Positions 36,476 through 46,171 of a DNA stretch of 64,000 nt are shown here, one piece after another. Each line of letters begins with the position of its first letter. The stretch's first letter is position 1. The stretch comes from Acidobacteriota bacterium. GTDB taxonomy: Bacteria > Acidobacteriota > Terriglobia > Terriglobales > Acidobacteriaceae. A program made the translations under genes and the position numbers. The notes beneath the pieces are model-generated. The model was not told where the DNA came from. It did no database searches and saw nothing but the letters and a program-made list of their open reading frames with translations. The DNA is taken from positions 1 through 64,000 of the forward strand of contig JARLGI010000011.1 in assembly GCA_031296115.1 (NCBI GenBank), written 5' to 3'.

Positions 36476-37405
36476 TCATGGCACGCGAGGCAGGGGCAGC
36501 GCCCACAGTTGGGCCGGATCGACATACGCCCCTTGCCAGCGCGCGGCCACGTGGAGATGCGGGCCCGTCGCGCGCCCCGTAGCGCCGCTCAGACCGAGTT
36601 GCTGGCCCTCAGCCACCTTGTCGCCCTCAGCCACCTGGATTTGCGACAGGTGTATATACAGCGTCATGAACTGCTGACCGTGGTCGACGATCACGCAGTT
36701 GCCTTCGTAGAACAGCGCCTGCGCCAGCACCACCGTGCCGGAATTCGCGGCCAGCACCGGAGTTCCTTCTTTCGCGTGATAATCGAGACCGCGATGTACC
36801 GTAGCCAGCTTGCCATTGAATGTCCGGCGCACCCCAAAGCTCTCCGTGGCGCTTGCATTCGTCAGCGGCGGACGAAACGTTCCCGACCACTGCGGCTCGG
36901 GGATCTGGTGGGCGAAGGCTTTCTTCTTCAACTCCTTGTCCACTTCGATGCGCTTCAGCGTTTCGGCATCCGGTTCAACGAACTGGTCCGGCACTTTCAG
37001 CCTGACCGTCTTGTACGCCGACGGCAGCACTCGGATCTTCCGCTCGGCGTTCACCGCACGGCCGTCTGCCATGGTGGCCTCAAGTTCCAGCTTGTAGTTG
37101 CCCGGCTTCGCCTCGATGTCTACCCCCGCCAGCCCGTACCACACGTGGCGCGAGGTCGTGAAGAAAAACACTAGGTCGCGGCCTTGCCACTTGGCGGCCA
37201 CCCGCGAAGGTGCGCCCGCAAACTCCACCTTGAACAGACAGGGCGAACCCACCTTGATCTGCCGGGGATTCCAGGAAATGCTCGGAGCCGCGCCCTTGTC
37301 CGCCGCTATGGCAAAACTGGTGGCACCCACGATGAGCAGGATGACAAGCAAGTGTTGGATAGGACACATGAATCGCGACAGACGATTGCGCTGGCAGAAG
37401 AACAT
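36476..37405 (-). CDS. Secreted M23 (LytM-type) metallopeptidase
   Basis: 309 residues. An N-terminal hydrophobic segment (HLLVILLIVGATSFAIAA) is a signal peptide. An immunoglobulin-like region spans about residues 40-130. The M23 domain covers the last 110 residues. Its zinc ligands are the H and D of TVHRGLDYHA and the second H of GPHLHVAARW, with HLH providing the catalytic histidine. Such enzymes cut peptide bridges in peptidoglycan or, if regulatory, activate amidases. All ligands are kept, so activity is likely. It is transcribed divergently from the STAS gene. Confidence 0.88.
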   Translation of the reverse strand: MFFCQRNRLSRFMCPIQHLLVILLIVGATSFAIAADKGAAPSISWNPRQIKVGSPCLFKVEFAGAPSRVAAKWQGRDLVFFFTTSRHVWYGLAGVDIEAKPGNYKLELEATMADGRAVNAERKIRVLPSAYKTVRLKVPDQFVEPDAETLKRIEVDKELKKKAFAHQIPEPQWSGTFRPPLTNASATESFGVRRTFNGKLATVHRGLDYHAKEGTPVLAANSGTVVLAQALFYEGNCVIVDHGQQFMTLYIHLSQIQVAEGDKVAEGQQLGLSGATGRATGPHLHVAARWQGAYVDPAQLWALPLPRVP

Positions 37406-37526
37406 GGGTTAATTACGTTATACGGTACCAGCTCCCGACTTGCAGTTTCATTCCCCGGATCGATATGTGACAATGCCCCGCAGCAATTCCAGTGTTGTTC
37501 GATTCCTCTCGACAAGGTGAGTGCCG

Positions 37527-37877
37527 ATGTCCGAACAAGCATCTCCAAGTGGCCTGACGCTGAAAGTCGACCGGAAAAGCGACGTTGCCGTTGTGCAGTG
37601 CAGCGGCAGGTTGGTGTCGGGCGTGAACGAATTCCTCTACCTCCGGGCCAAACAACTGATTCCGGATTGCAAGCGAATCGTGCTGGACTGCAAGGACCTC
37701 ACCCACATGGACAGCATGGGAATCGGCACGTTAGTTCGCATCTATGTTTCCGCTAAGTCGGCAGGCTGCGCCGTGGAACTCATAAACACAGGCAAATCGA
37801 TCCGGCAGCTACTTGGCGTTACTCATCTCATGTCGGTGTTGACGGTCATCGGCGAAAACAACATCCGGCTGGGATGA
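37527..37877 (+). CDS. STAS-domain protein (anti-anti-sigma factor-like)
   Basis: 116 residues, a single STAS domain. The ATG at 37527 is preferred over the GTG at 37521 because aaggtgag stands at the right distance. The conserved loop LTHMDSMGIGTLVRIYVSA carries the serine that anti-sigma kinases phosphorylate in SpoIIAA/RsbV proteins. The strand AVVQCSGRLVSG and the final LMSVLTVI fit the fold. No anti-sigma kinase or sigma factor gene adjoins it, so the partner is unknown. It could regulate a sigma factor or another STAS target. Confidence 0.85.
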   Translation: MSEQASPSGLTLKVDRKSDVAVVQCSGRLVSGVNEFLYLRAKQLIPDCKRIVLDCKDLTHMDSMGIGTLVRIYVSAKSAGCAVELINTGKSIRQLLGVTHLMSVLTVIGENNIRLG

Positions 37878-38168
37878 ACCAGCGTCAGACGCGCGATCCA
37901 TGCTGATGACTTTCGGTTTGCCCGTACGGCCGCAATCCGGCGGCAAGCGCAACAAACAACACTATTTTTCGGTTCGAGCGCAATTACCCCATCGGACTGG
38001 ACTCGCGGTACAATCCCGCTCAGAGCCGAGGAGAAACCGTAGCCGGACGTCACAATTGCTGATGCGCCGCTCGGGCCGGTGAGTAAGAGAATCCGAGAGC
38101 CGCCACCGGAAGGAACCCGCCAGAAGCCTGGTTCAAGACGAGGAACAGCAATCTCAGGAGGCCTCCGT

Positions 38169-38630
38169 ATGAAACCACTCGATCCCGTCACCATGGTGGC
38201 TGCGATTGTGATTGCAGCGTTTGCCATCGATCGCACGGTTACCGCAGTTCTGTTTCTCTTGTCGTTCCGATGGAAGTGGGCCGATCCTGGGTCGGTGGAG
38301 GCAACGGTCCGCACCCAGGCGGAAAAATCCTACAAACTCATTTACTTTGTGCTGGCATGCATTCTTGCCCTGGTGGTTTTCGTCTTTGGGAACCTGAGCA
38401 TCTTCTCTGCGCTAGGGTTTCCGCCCCATAGGCTCGCGGATGCGTTCTTGACGACCCTGGTGCTGGTAGCTGGGTCGGACCGCGTCGCCGCCCTGCTGAA
38501 GGTGCCAGACGCAGGCGGCGGTGCGAGCAAGGCCGCAGATGAGCCCATCCAGATCAGCGGTACGGTGACCCTAGTCTCGCCGGCGGAGGCGAAGCTCGCC
38601 GGCGAGCGCAAATCCGCCGGAGGCGTATAG
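38169..38630 (+). CDS. Small membrane protein of unknown function
   Basis: 153 residues from the ATG at 38169, which follows a perfect AGGAGG site. The ORF track start at 38079 has no such signal. Three membrane segments are seen: VTMVAAIVIAAFAIDRTVTA, LIYFVLACILALVVFVFG and a shorter one around DAFLTTLVLVAGSDRVAAL. A hydrophilic C-terminus of about 45 residues follows. I do not recognise the family. The next gene, for the large ASH-repeat protein, begins 48 bases later on the same strand, so the two may be co-transcribed. Confidence 0.65.
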   Translation: MKPLDPVTMVAAIVIAAFAIDRTVTAVLFLLSFRWKWADPGSVEATVRTQAEKSYKLIYFVLACILALVVFVFGNLSIFSALGFPPHRLADAFLTTLVLVAGSDRVAALLKVPDAGGGASKAADEPIQISGTVTLVSPAEAKLAGERKSAGGV

Positions 38631-38678
38631 CCCCAGCCGGCGCTTTCCCCCGCCTCTGGACGTTTTCAGGAGGACGTC

Positions 38679-41468
38679 ATGCCATGGAAACTCGAGATCC
38701 GGGCGCAACTGCCTTCGCAGCGGAAGTCTGAGCGCCAGCAACGGCGAGCATCCCGCGGCATCAATGTCAGTTTGTTACTGTTGGGGGCGCTGTTTGCGGT
38801 GGTCTACGCGCGCCGGGGACCGGCCATAGCATCGTTGCCAGCGAGCCTGGCATTTGGAGTTTGGCCGGTGCAGTCCGCCGGCTCAGAGCAGGTTCTGGCC
38901 GTGCGCAATGAAGGGACCGCACCGCTGAATATTCGCGATGCGGTGGTCGCTGGCAGCCATGCCAGCGATTTCACGGTGACCAGTAATGGTTGCGCCGCCG
39001 GGCCGACGTTACCCAACCAGGCATGCCAGATTACTTTGCGGTTCCGGCCAGAGGGGAGTGGAGAGCGCCGGGCCACGTTGATCCTGGCGGATGACGCCAA
39101 CGACAGTCCGCAAAGCGTGCCCTTGACCGGAACCGGCAAGGAGAGGGCGGATCTCACCATTTTCCCGCCGGAGTTGAACTTCGCCGACCAGGCCGCCGGC
39201 GCTGTCAGCGACGGGCAACCTGTCACCCTGACCAACATCGGCGACGCACCTGTCACGGTAAGCGACATTGCGCTGTCCGACGAAACCAGCAGCTATGAGA
39301 TGGACGCCGGATCGTGCCGAGGAGCCACCATCGCCGTCGGACAAAGTTGCACGGTAACCGTGCGGTTCGAACCCGCCGACATCGGGAACCGCACCGCCCG
39401 TCTCGTGATTCGCGACAGTTCGGGCGACGACTCGCACCAGGTGCCGATCTCCGGCAATGGAACCGTGACACCCAGCGCCGGAGTCAGGCTCACCCCTGCG
39501 CCGCTCGACTTTGGCAAACAAGAGGTCGGGAAGACGGCCGTGGGCACAGTCACCATCGCCAGCACGGGCAAGGCCCCACTCAAGACAGCCCAGGTGCAAA
39601 TCAGCGGCGAAGGCGCCGGCGAATTCGTCGCGGAGAACAAGTGTGCCGACTCCGAGCTTGCTCCGGGAACCGACTGCAGACTGCAGGTTCGCTTTACTCC
39701 GCGAGCGCAAGGACAGCATCTGGCCCGGCTGTCCCTCGGCAACAATGCCGGCAGCGGGCCGCAGGAGATTGCCCTGATGGGATACGGCGTCCCGCCGCCA
39801 CCACCACCGCCGGAGCGGCCTCCGGCAGGCCGCCCGGGCACAGCGTCCCCAGCGGCACCTTTGGTCCCGCAGCTGTTGGCGCATCCGGAAGAGTGCAGGT
39901 TTGGCAGCCAGGAACTGCGCGCCGGCAGCCCGGCGCAACGCCTCACCCTCACCAGTGTCGGCACAGGGCCGGCGCAGGTCCAGGGATTTTCGGTGGAAGG
40001 ACAATCTCCCCAGGATTTTTCCGTCAGTGATGTCAACTGTCGCGGGCGAAGCCTTGCGCCCCGCGATGAGTGCGCACTCAACGTCGCCTTTGTTCCCCAG
40101 TCGCCGACGATTGGCTCATCCCAGCCAGGCCGCAGTGCCGTGCTGGTCATAGCGGTCACGGGCGGGTCACCGGTCCGCGTGGCGCTTACCGGCACGGCAA
40201 TCGCTCCACCCCGACCAGCCCAGCCGGGTTTCACGACGAATCCTGTTGAAGTGGTTTTCGGTGAAGTGCAGGTCGGTGCGCAGTCCCCGACCCGGCCGGT
40301 CGCACTCGGCAATCCGGGCTCCGACCCGATTCAGCTCCACGTTTCGATGCCGGCGGGCGGACGCGGAGACTTCCGCGTGACCGGCAGCGATTGCCGGAAC
40401 AGCGCGATCCCAGCCCACGGGAGTTGTGTCATTCTGCTGGCCTTCAGCCCGCAGGGCGCGGGCAACGTGCAAAGCCAGCTTACGCTGGCTTCCGACGCGC
40501 CGGTGCAGATCCGAGCGGTTCGATTGAGCGGCACCGGACTGTCCAAGAGCATCGCCACCGGCTTCGCCGTTAACCCCACGCAGGTTGACTTCGGCCGGGT
40601 GCAGGTGGGGGCACAGACCGAGGGCCGGCCCATTCTGCTGGGCAATCCCGGCCCCGATCCGGTACAGCTGCGTGCCAGCCTGCCCGGCGGGAACAGCGGC
40701 GATTTCCGGTTCTCTCCGGGCAGCTGCCAGAACGGCACAATTCCAGCCTATGGAAGCTGTGCGATTTCGCTGGCATTCGCTCCGAAGGATGCCGGCAACC
40801 GCCAGGCCGAACTCACCCTGGCTTCCAAGTCGCAAGTGCAATCTGTGCGACTGAGCGGAATGGGTATTAGCACCAGCACTCCTCCTCCACCGATGACGAG
40901 GTTCATGGTCAGCCCCGGTGAAGTTGACTTTGGCCGAGCAGCGCTCGGCGCCCAAACCCAGGGCCGGCCCATAACGCTGACCAATCCAGGAACGGTCCCA
41001 CTACAAATTCGTGCCTCCCTGGTGGGCGGGAACGGCGGCGATTTTCGGCTGGTTGGAAATAGTTGCCCGAACCTTACGATTCCGCCAGGGGGAAGCTGTG
41101 TGCTCTCGATGGCGTTCGTTCCGCAACAGGCAGGCATCCGTCAGGCAGGTGTGATGCTGGCCTCGGCGTCGCAGACGCAGAGCATACGACTCAGCGGCCT
41201 CGGCCTGCCCAAGAGCAGTCCTCCGCCGGAGCAAGGCTGGTGCTGTGAGCAGGCGCCTTCGCGCAATTACACCCGGTCAGGTCCCGCGCAAGGAAATACC
41301 CCAACCCTCAAACAGAGCACCCAGGAGGATTGTGCTCGCATGCAAGGCGTTTATTACAAAGACTACCGTCTCGCGAAGGCGCGATGCGGTGCTCCAGTGG
41401 GAAAACTCAACTGGGAAAAGAGATTACAGGATGGAATGATCGAATCAATGCTGGACTGGGGGCGCTGA
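38679..41468 (+). CDS. Large protein with seven ASH/choice-of-anchor-D-type repeats and an N-terminal membrane anchor
   Basis: 929 residues. One hydrophobic segment near residues 28-45 (INVSLLLLGALFAVVYA) probably anchors the protein with the rest outside. Seven immunoglobulin-like repeats of about 90-110 residues follow. Each has a start like V-x-F-G-x-x-x-V-G, the middle phrase N-x-G-x-x-P-L/V-x-x and an end like C-x-x-x-x-F-x-P-x-x-x-G-x-R-x-A. This matches the ASPM-SPD-2-Hydin fold also called choice-of-anchor D. The repeats are joined by Pro-rich linkers. The last 85 residues form a distinct cysteine-containing module (GWCCEQAPSRNY, then DCARMQGVYYKDY). The function is unknown; a structural or adhesion role is plausible. 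Confidence 0.8.
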   Translation: MPWKLEIRAQLPSQRKSERQQRRASRGINVSLLLLGALFAVVYARRGPAIASLPASLAFGVWPVQSAGSEQVLAVRNEGTAPLNIRDAVVAGSHASDFTVTSNGCAAGPTLPNQACQITLRFRPEGSGERRATLILADDANDSPQSVPLTGTGKERADLTIFPPELNFADQAAGAVSDGQPVTLTNIGDAPVTVSDIALSDETSSYEMDAGSCRGATIAVGQSCTVTVRFEPADIGNRTARLVIRDSSGDDSHQVPISGNGTVTPSAGVRLTPAPLDFGKQEVGKTAVGTVTIASTGKAPLKTAQVQISGEGAGEFVAENKCADSELAPGTDCRLQVRFTPRAQGQHLARLSLGNNAGSGPQEIALMGYGVPPPPPPPERPPAGRPGTASPAAPLVPQLLAHPEECRFGSQELRAGSPAQRLTLTSVGTGPAQVQGFSVEGQSPQDFSVSDVNCRGRSLAPRDECALNVAFVPQSPTIGSSQPGRSAVLVIAVTGGSPVRVALTGTAIAPPRPAQPGFTTNPVEVVFGEVQVGAQSPTRPVALGNPGSDPIQLHVSMPAGGRGDFRVTGSDCRNSAIPAHGSCVILLAFSPQGAGNVQSQLTLASDAPVQIRAVRLSGTGLSKSIATGFAVNPTQVDFGRVQVGAQTEGRPILLGNPGPDPVQLRASLPGGNSGDFRFSPGSCQNGTIPAYGSCAISLAFAPKDAGNRQAELTLASKSQVQSVRLSGMGISTSTPPPPMTRFMVSPGEVDFGRAALGAQTQGRPITLTNPGTVPLQIRASLVGGNGGDFRLVGNSCPNLTIPPGGSCVLSMAFVPQQAGIRQAGVMLASASQTQSIRLSGLGLPKSSPPPEQGWCCEQAPSRNYTRSGPAQGNTPTLKQSTQEDCARMQGVYYKDYRLAKARCGAPVGKLNWEKRLQDGMIESMLDWGR

Positions 41469-41598
41469 ACGGCAAACCAGTTTCATCCTGATTCTCGGAC
41501 GCCTAGTCTAGTCTAATGTCCGGATGTCCTGAGCGGACGCACCATTCCCTCAAATCCATCGTACGGAGCACAGGGGCGCTATCGCGGGTCGGAAAAGT

Positions 41599-41907
41599 TC
41601 AGGCGGAGGCAGCGGTAGTGCGCCGCTGCTGGAAGCACTCACGGCAGAACACCGGCCGGCCCTGGGTCGGCTTGAAGGGGACCGTGGTCTCCTTACCGCA
41701 GCCTGAGCAGTTGGTCCGGGTCTCGACCTTAGGGCGGCCGCCCTCACTGGAGGGGCCGAAGGTGGAAGTGCGCTTGGCCTTACACGCCTTGCAACGTTTG
41801 GGTTCGTTCTGGAATTGCTTATCGTGGAAGAAAAGCTGTTCCCCGGCGGTGAAGACGAAGTCAGCGCCACAGTCAATGCACTTCAGTACCTTGTCTTGGA
41901 ATTCCAT
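41599..41907 (-). CDS. Zinc-ribbon protein with two CxxC-CxxC modules
   Basis: 102 residues with eight cysteines in four CxxC pairs. The first pair set, CIDCGADF and CKACKAKR, forms the probable zinc-ribbon domain found in many small bacterial proteins. The second set, CSGCGKETTVPFKPTQGRPVFCRECF, resembles the zinc module of CxxC-x20-CxxC proteins in Acidobacteria and related phyla. Each set can bind one zinc ion. Nucleic acid binding is a common role for such ribbons but is not shown here. The gene is monocistronic, divergent from nothing obvious, with rpsU next on the same strand upstream. Confidence 0.82.
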   Translation of the reverse strand: MEFQDKVLKCIDCGADFVFTAGEQLFFHDKQFQNEPKRCKACKAKRTSTFGPSSEGGRPKVETRTNCSGCGKETTVPFKPTQGRPVFCRECFQQRRTTAASA

Positions 41908-42123
41908 GGAGAGTTGCTCCCTTCAGCCCGCAGTTCCCAAGCCTTGGACGAGGGTAAGCGCCAACCTACAGGAGGACCGGGCTGAGCGTCCTGGCTGCCA
42001 GTCGCCACTTCCAATGCTCAGGTGCTACTCCCTGGGTTCGGCCCGCCATGCCGATCGCATGGTTACTATCGGTAAGACTGCGCAACTTTCCAATGAAACT
42101 TTGAACCACCGGAAAGAAGTTAA

Positions 42124-42148
42124 GGGCCGCCATCAAAAACGGCGGCCC
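42124..42148 (-). terminator. Intrinsic terminator of rpsU
   Basis: A perfect GGGCCGCC/GGCGGCCC stem with a 9-base loop starts 9 bases after the rpsU stop on the minus strand. It is followed by the T-rich run TTAACTTCTTTCC. Confidence 0.75.
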
Positions 42149-42157
42149 GACCGTAAA

Positions 42158-42355
42158 TTAGTCCTGCTCCTTACGAGCCTTTTTACGGCTGCGCTTCCGC
42201 GCCAGAGCTTCCTTCACGCGCTTTTTTTCGCCCGGCTTGAGGTAAAAGGAGTGACGCTTCACTTCCTTGATGATGTCCTCTTGCTGGACTTTGCGCTTAA
42301 AGCGCCGCAGAGCGTTTTCTAACGATTCGCCCTCTTGAATGCGAACTTCCGCCAA
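42158..42355 (-). CDS. rpsU: Ribosomal protein S21, TTG start
   Basis: 65 residues from a TTG at 42355. The ORF track adds 40 residues that do not belong to S21 and span the promoter. The family N-terminus AEVRIQEGESLENALRRFKR begins right after the TTG, and gggggtg stands 7 bases upstream. KPGEKKRVKEALARKRSRKK is the basic tail. S21 helps 30S subunits start translation. A strong promoter and terminator flank the gene, so it is a one-gene unit. Confidence 0.93.
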   Translation of the reverse strand: MAEVRIQEGESLENALRRFKRKVQQEDIIKEVKRHSFYLKPGEKKRVKEALARKRSRKKARKEQD

Positions 42356-42395
42356 ACGGGAAACACCCCCAAACTCGTCCAAAGGGACAGTAGTA

Positions 42396-42424
42396 GTTAT
42401 CCCAGCGTTGCGAGGGGAAGTCAA
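42396..42424 (-). promoter_or_regulatory. Sigma70-type promoter of rpsU
   Basis: On the minus strand TTGACT (42424-42419) and GATAAC (42401-42396) are separated by exactly 17 bases. Transcription would start about 34 bases before the TTG start codon. Confidence 0.7.
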
Positions 42425-42487
42425 GGAGAGACTCGGCCACGCGTGGGCGACCAAAGGGCGATCAATAGCTAGCACATAAATGCTATA

Positions 42488-44709
42488 TTAGCGGTGTATC
42501 CCTCTCAAAATGTGAGCCTTACGGAAAATTGTAATTGCCGTGGAGCGTAGGCGTTGGTCGCGGTCATAAAGTTCGAATTGAGCTGGAATTATCCAGGATA
42601 TGTCTTCTGTTTGACGTTGGCCGAATAAGCGACAAACTGCCCGGCCGAGTTGTAAAAACCGTCGTCGGCAACGTGCACCTGACTGTTGGTGCGATTGAAC
42701 ACGTTGAACGATTCGGCGAGAAACTGCAGTTGAGCGCGCGGCGTGCATTGCACTGTGCGCGTCCTGGCCTTCGTCGGTCGCCTTCGTCAGCGTATAGCCG
42801 ACGCGCAGGAAGATGCCTTTCGACATTTGCCGCTTCAGCGACACAGTAAGCCCGTTGTAGACGGGATACTCGGTGATGATTGGTATGGGAGGATTCACGT
42901 CCTGCGAGCGCAGCAGGTGAAGACCGTGAACGTAAAGGTAGCTGGCAGACGCGGAGAAGTTGCAGCCGAGTTGTTTTTCTGCCGTGAGGTTGCCTGCTCG
43001 GTATAAGGCGTCTGGAAATTCGGCGAGAAAGCGGAAATCTGTGTCGTCAACAAGCCGGCCACGGACGCCGGAGGGGTGCAACTAGCGGCGCCTGGAGCGC
43101 AATTTACCAGGGGATTGGGATAGCTGGGGAACACCGCCGCCTGGGCGGGAACCATCATGTCAAGGAGCAACTGGCTCTGGGTAATCCCGTTATCGGTCGC
43201 CACCTGCGAGGCGTACATCGACGGGATCTGCATGTAGTAAATGCCGCCGCCACCTCGAATCACCCACGGATTTCGCTCGCCGACGTTGTAAGCGAAACCG
43301 AATCGCGGCGAGAAATTGTGGGTTTCCGTTGGAATTTTCCCCGACGGAAGATAGAGCGGATTGGTGACCAGGTTGCCTGCCTGGAAGGCTTGGAGATCGT
43401 AGCGAACGCCCAGGTTCAACGTCAGGCTGTGCGTAGCGCGGATCGTCGCCTGCACGAACGCGTCATAGGTGCGGATGCGAGACCGCTGTCCCGAAGTTCT
43501 GCATGTAATAGCGCGGCACCTCGTGGGCATAGGCGCGCAGCGGCGTGAGCGGCTCGCCATGCTTCATCGGAGCGTAGGTCCAGGGATTGACCCTCACGTC
43601 GTCGAAGTAATACTCGCCGCCGAACATTCCGGGATAGTAGTTATAAATCCAGGCCTGCAGAAATTCGCCGCCGAATTTCCAGTGCACGCGGGAAGTCTGA
43701 TAGCTCAGCGTGTCGGCGATGTGCAGCTTGTGCTCGCGGGTCTCGCGCGGCAACATGCTGGAGCGCCCGAAGCCCGCAACCAGGTTGTAAATCTTGTCAA
43801 GGGCTGGTCGGAGTTGGCGGTGGACTGCTGCACGTCGCGCGAAAACTGAGCGCGAAGATTGGTAGCGAGATTGTTGGTCCAGGCACTGACAAGCGCGGCG
43901 GCCAGGCTCTCCGTCTTGACGTTCTCGGTGCCATTGTCGGTCTCGGCGTAGCTGGTCATCGGGCTGGACGGATCGAAGAACACGTTGTTCGTGCCGCTGA
44001 ATCGCGATGTGCTCAGCCGCACGAATGCCGAATGTTTATGCGACAGCACGAAGTCCAAAGTCCAGCTTGCCGAAACCAGCATCGCCGTCCATCGTCGTCG
44101 GGTACATGCCACCCTTCGTGTTCAGGTGCTGCGCGGCCGTCATGACCAGTGCCTGGTCGGTGAAGTCATAGTCGGTCGGTTGCGGAACGATGCTACTGGC
44201 GCCATTTCCGAACTGCATGATGGAGGGGACCGTCAGGAAGTGCTGGTCAAAGCCGGCGTAGAAAAATGCCCGGTCTTTGCGAATCGGTCCCCCCCAAAGT
44301 GCCGCCGAACTGCTGGCGGCGGTCGTCCGGCTTACACGTTGCGTAAGGTTGTTGCGCGTCGAAGAGGCTGTCGCGACGGTAATAGAACGCGCCCCGTGCC
44401 AGTCGTTGCTTCCTGACTTGGTGATGACGTTGAACACCGCTCCGCCCGCGCGGCCTTGCTCCGTGCTATAGGAGTCGAAAAGACACGGAACTTCTTGATG
44501 ACCTCGTTACTGAACTGGTAGGGCGCGCGATAGCGCCCGCGCGCAACGCGGGCTCCGGTGATGCCTTCGACCCCGCCGTCGAGCGCCGAAGACGCATCCT
44601 GGGCAGAGACCCATAAGGGGAGAGCCAAGCCGATGACAACAACCACGGCTACTAACAAGCAAGCAACGCCATACGCTAACTCGGGCGTGCGCGAGGGACG
44701 TGAACCCAT
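42488..44709 (-). pseudogene. TonB-dependent receptor (Oar-like), broken by several frameshifts
   Basis: Pieces of one receptor lie in successive frames on the minus strand. The N-terminus (from 44709) has a signal-like hydrophobic segment and a short plug portion, YQFSNEVIKKFRV. VFNVITKSGSNDWHG (near 44430) is the hallmark phrase after the plug in acidobacterial carboxypeptidase-regulatory-like receptors. GGPIRKDRAFFYAGFDQHF, TLNLGVRYDLQAFQAG, RFGFAYNVGERNPWVIRGG and VSLKRQMSKGIFLRVGYTLT are barrel pieces further on. At least five frame changes separate them. The reading order is intact but the usual 1000-plus residue barrel is cut short. No working product is likely. Confidence 0.85.
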
Positions 44710-45005
44710 AGGGAAAGTCGCCTTTCCCCTACAATGCCTCTGTTCTAATCCAACCGGAAAGCGTTTGTCAGTGATATTGCCCGTTTTGGGTTGTTACGAC
44801 GGTCCAATACCAAAGTGGGAAAATGTTTCCCTTTCGTAACCTATTTCCGGTGGTTACCTTCTTGCACATTTGAACGTCAAGCCAAGCCTCCATTCCCGTT
44901 TTGAAATCCGACCGGACCTTCCGTTGACCCCCTAATTTCGCGCGTGTTACCGTACTTGGTTAGGCCAACCCAGTTTGCGCGATCTGCGCGCCAAAGGATT
45001 CCCGC
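44710..45005. other. Intergenic region upstream of gcvT
   Basis: About 296 bases with no convincing gene. I searched for the glycine riboswitch conserved blocks, common upstream of gcvT, and did not find them. No clear promoter was recognised. Confidence 0.5.
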
Positions 45006-46154
45006 TTGTCCTCTGAGACCACCGTGGCCACGCCAATCCGTAAGACTGCTTTGAATGCTGTTCATCGCCAGATGGGCGCCAAGATGGTTGATTTCAATGG
45101 CTGGGACATGCCGGTGGAGTATCCCCCGGTGGGCGGGCTGATGAAGGAGCATATCGCGGTCCGCACCGGTGTCGGTGTGTTCGACGTCAGCCACATGGGC
45201 GACATCCGCATCGCGGGGCCGGAGGCGCTGGCCGCGGTGCAGCACATCACCATGAACGACGCCGCCGGCATGGCCGACGGCCAGTGCCGCTATTCGGCCA
45301 TGCTCTATCCGCAGGGAACGTTTGTGGACGACGTCATCGTGCATCGCATGGGCGAAGACGATTACATGCTGGTGATCAACGCCGGCACGCGCGAGAAGGA
45401 CGTCAACTGGGTCACCGACAACACCCGCCAGTTCGATGTCAAGGTAGAGAACCTGAGCGACGACTTCACCCAGATTGCGATCCAGGGGCCCAAGGGCGTC
45501 GAGACGTTGCAGAAGTTGACCGATGCTGACCTGTCGAAGGTGAAGTTCTACTGGTTCACCCACGGAACAGTTGCAGGATTGCGCAACATACTGATCGCCC
45601 GAACGGGCTACACGGCCGAAGACGGCTTCGAGATTTACGTCCCGACCGACGAGGCGACCAGCGCCCGCGTGTGGTACGAGGTGATGGAGGCGGGCAAGGA
45701 GTTCGGGATTGTTCCCGCCGGGCTGGGCGCACGCAACACGCTGCGCCTGGAAGGCAAGCTGCCGCTCTACGGTCACGAAATCTCAGAATCCATCAACGTC
45801 TGGGAGGCCGGGCTGGAGCGTTTTCTAAAGATGGAGAAAGGCGAATTTGTCGGACGCGAGGTGCTGGAGCGTGCCAAATCCGCCGGCCTCAAGCGCACGC
45901 TGGTCGGCCTGGAATCGGTCGACCGCGGCATCCCGCGCGATGGGTACAAGGTAATGGACTTGGGCGGCAAGGAGATCGGCTATGTCACCAGCGGCTCGTA
46001 CGCCCCGTTCCTGAAGAAAAACATCGCGCTGGCGTATGTGCCCGTCGAGCAATCGGAGATCGGCAACGAGGTCGCCGTCGAAATCCGCAACCAGCCGGTC
46101 AAGTGCAAAGTGGTTCCCACACCCTTCTACAAGCGTCCAAAGAGGCAGTCTTAA
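45006..46154 (+). CDS. gcvT: Glycine cleavage system T protein (aminomethyltransferase)
   Basis: 382 residues from a TTG at 45006, with aaagga 9 bases upstream. A GTG at 45024 is an alternative. GcvT takes the aminomethyl group from lipoyl-GcvH and forms methylene-tetrahydrofolate and ammonia. Family phrases are present: MVDFNGWDMPVEY near the start, GVFDVSHMG, QIAIQGPKGVETL, RTGYTAEDGFEIY and GLGARNTLRLEGKLPLYGHE. It is the first gene of the gcv group. Spacing to the next gene is 17 bases. Confidence 0.95.
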   Translation: MSSETTVATPIRKTALNAVHRQMGAKMVDFNGWDMPVEYPPVGGLMKEHIAVRTGVGVFDVSHMGDIRIAGPEALAAVQHITMNDAAGMADGQCRYSAMLYPQGTFVDDVIVHRMGEDDYMLVINAGTREKDVNWVTDNTRQFDVKVENLSDDFTQIAIQGPKGVETLQKLTDADLSKVKFYWFTHGTVAGLRNILIARTGYTAEDGFEIYVPTDEATSARVWYEVMEAGKEFGIVPAGLGARNTLRLEGKLPLYGHEISESINVWEAGLERFLKMEKGEFVGREVLERAKSAGLKRTLVGLESVDRGIPRDGYKVMDLGGKEIGYVTSGSYAPFLKKNIALAYVPVEQSEIGNEVAVEIRNQPVKCKVVPTPFYKRPKRQS

Positions 46155-46171
46155 CTAGAAATGGAGTCGAT

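Noticed and set aside
44710-45005. Possible glycine riboswitch upstream of gcvT
   Set aside because: The conserved riboswitch blocks were not found on either strand.
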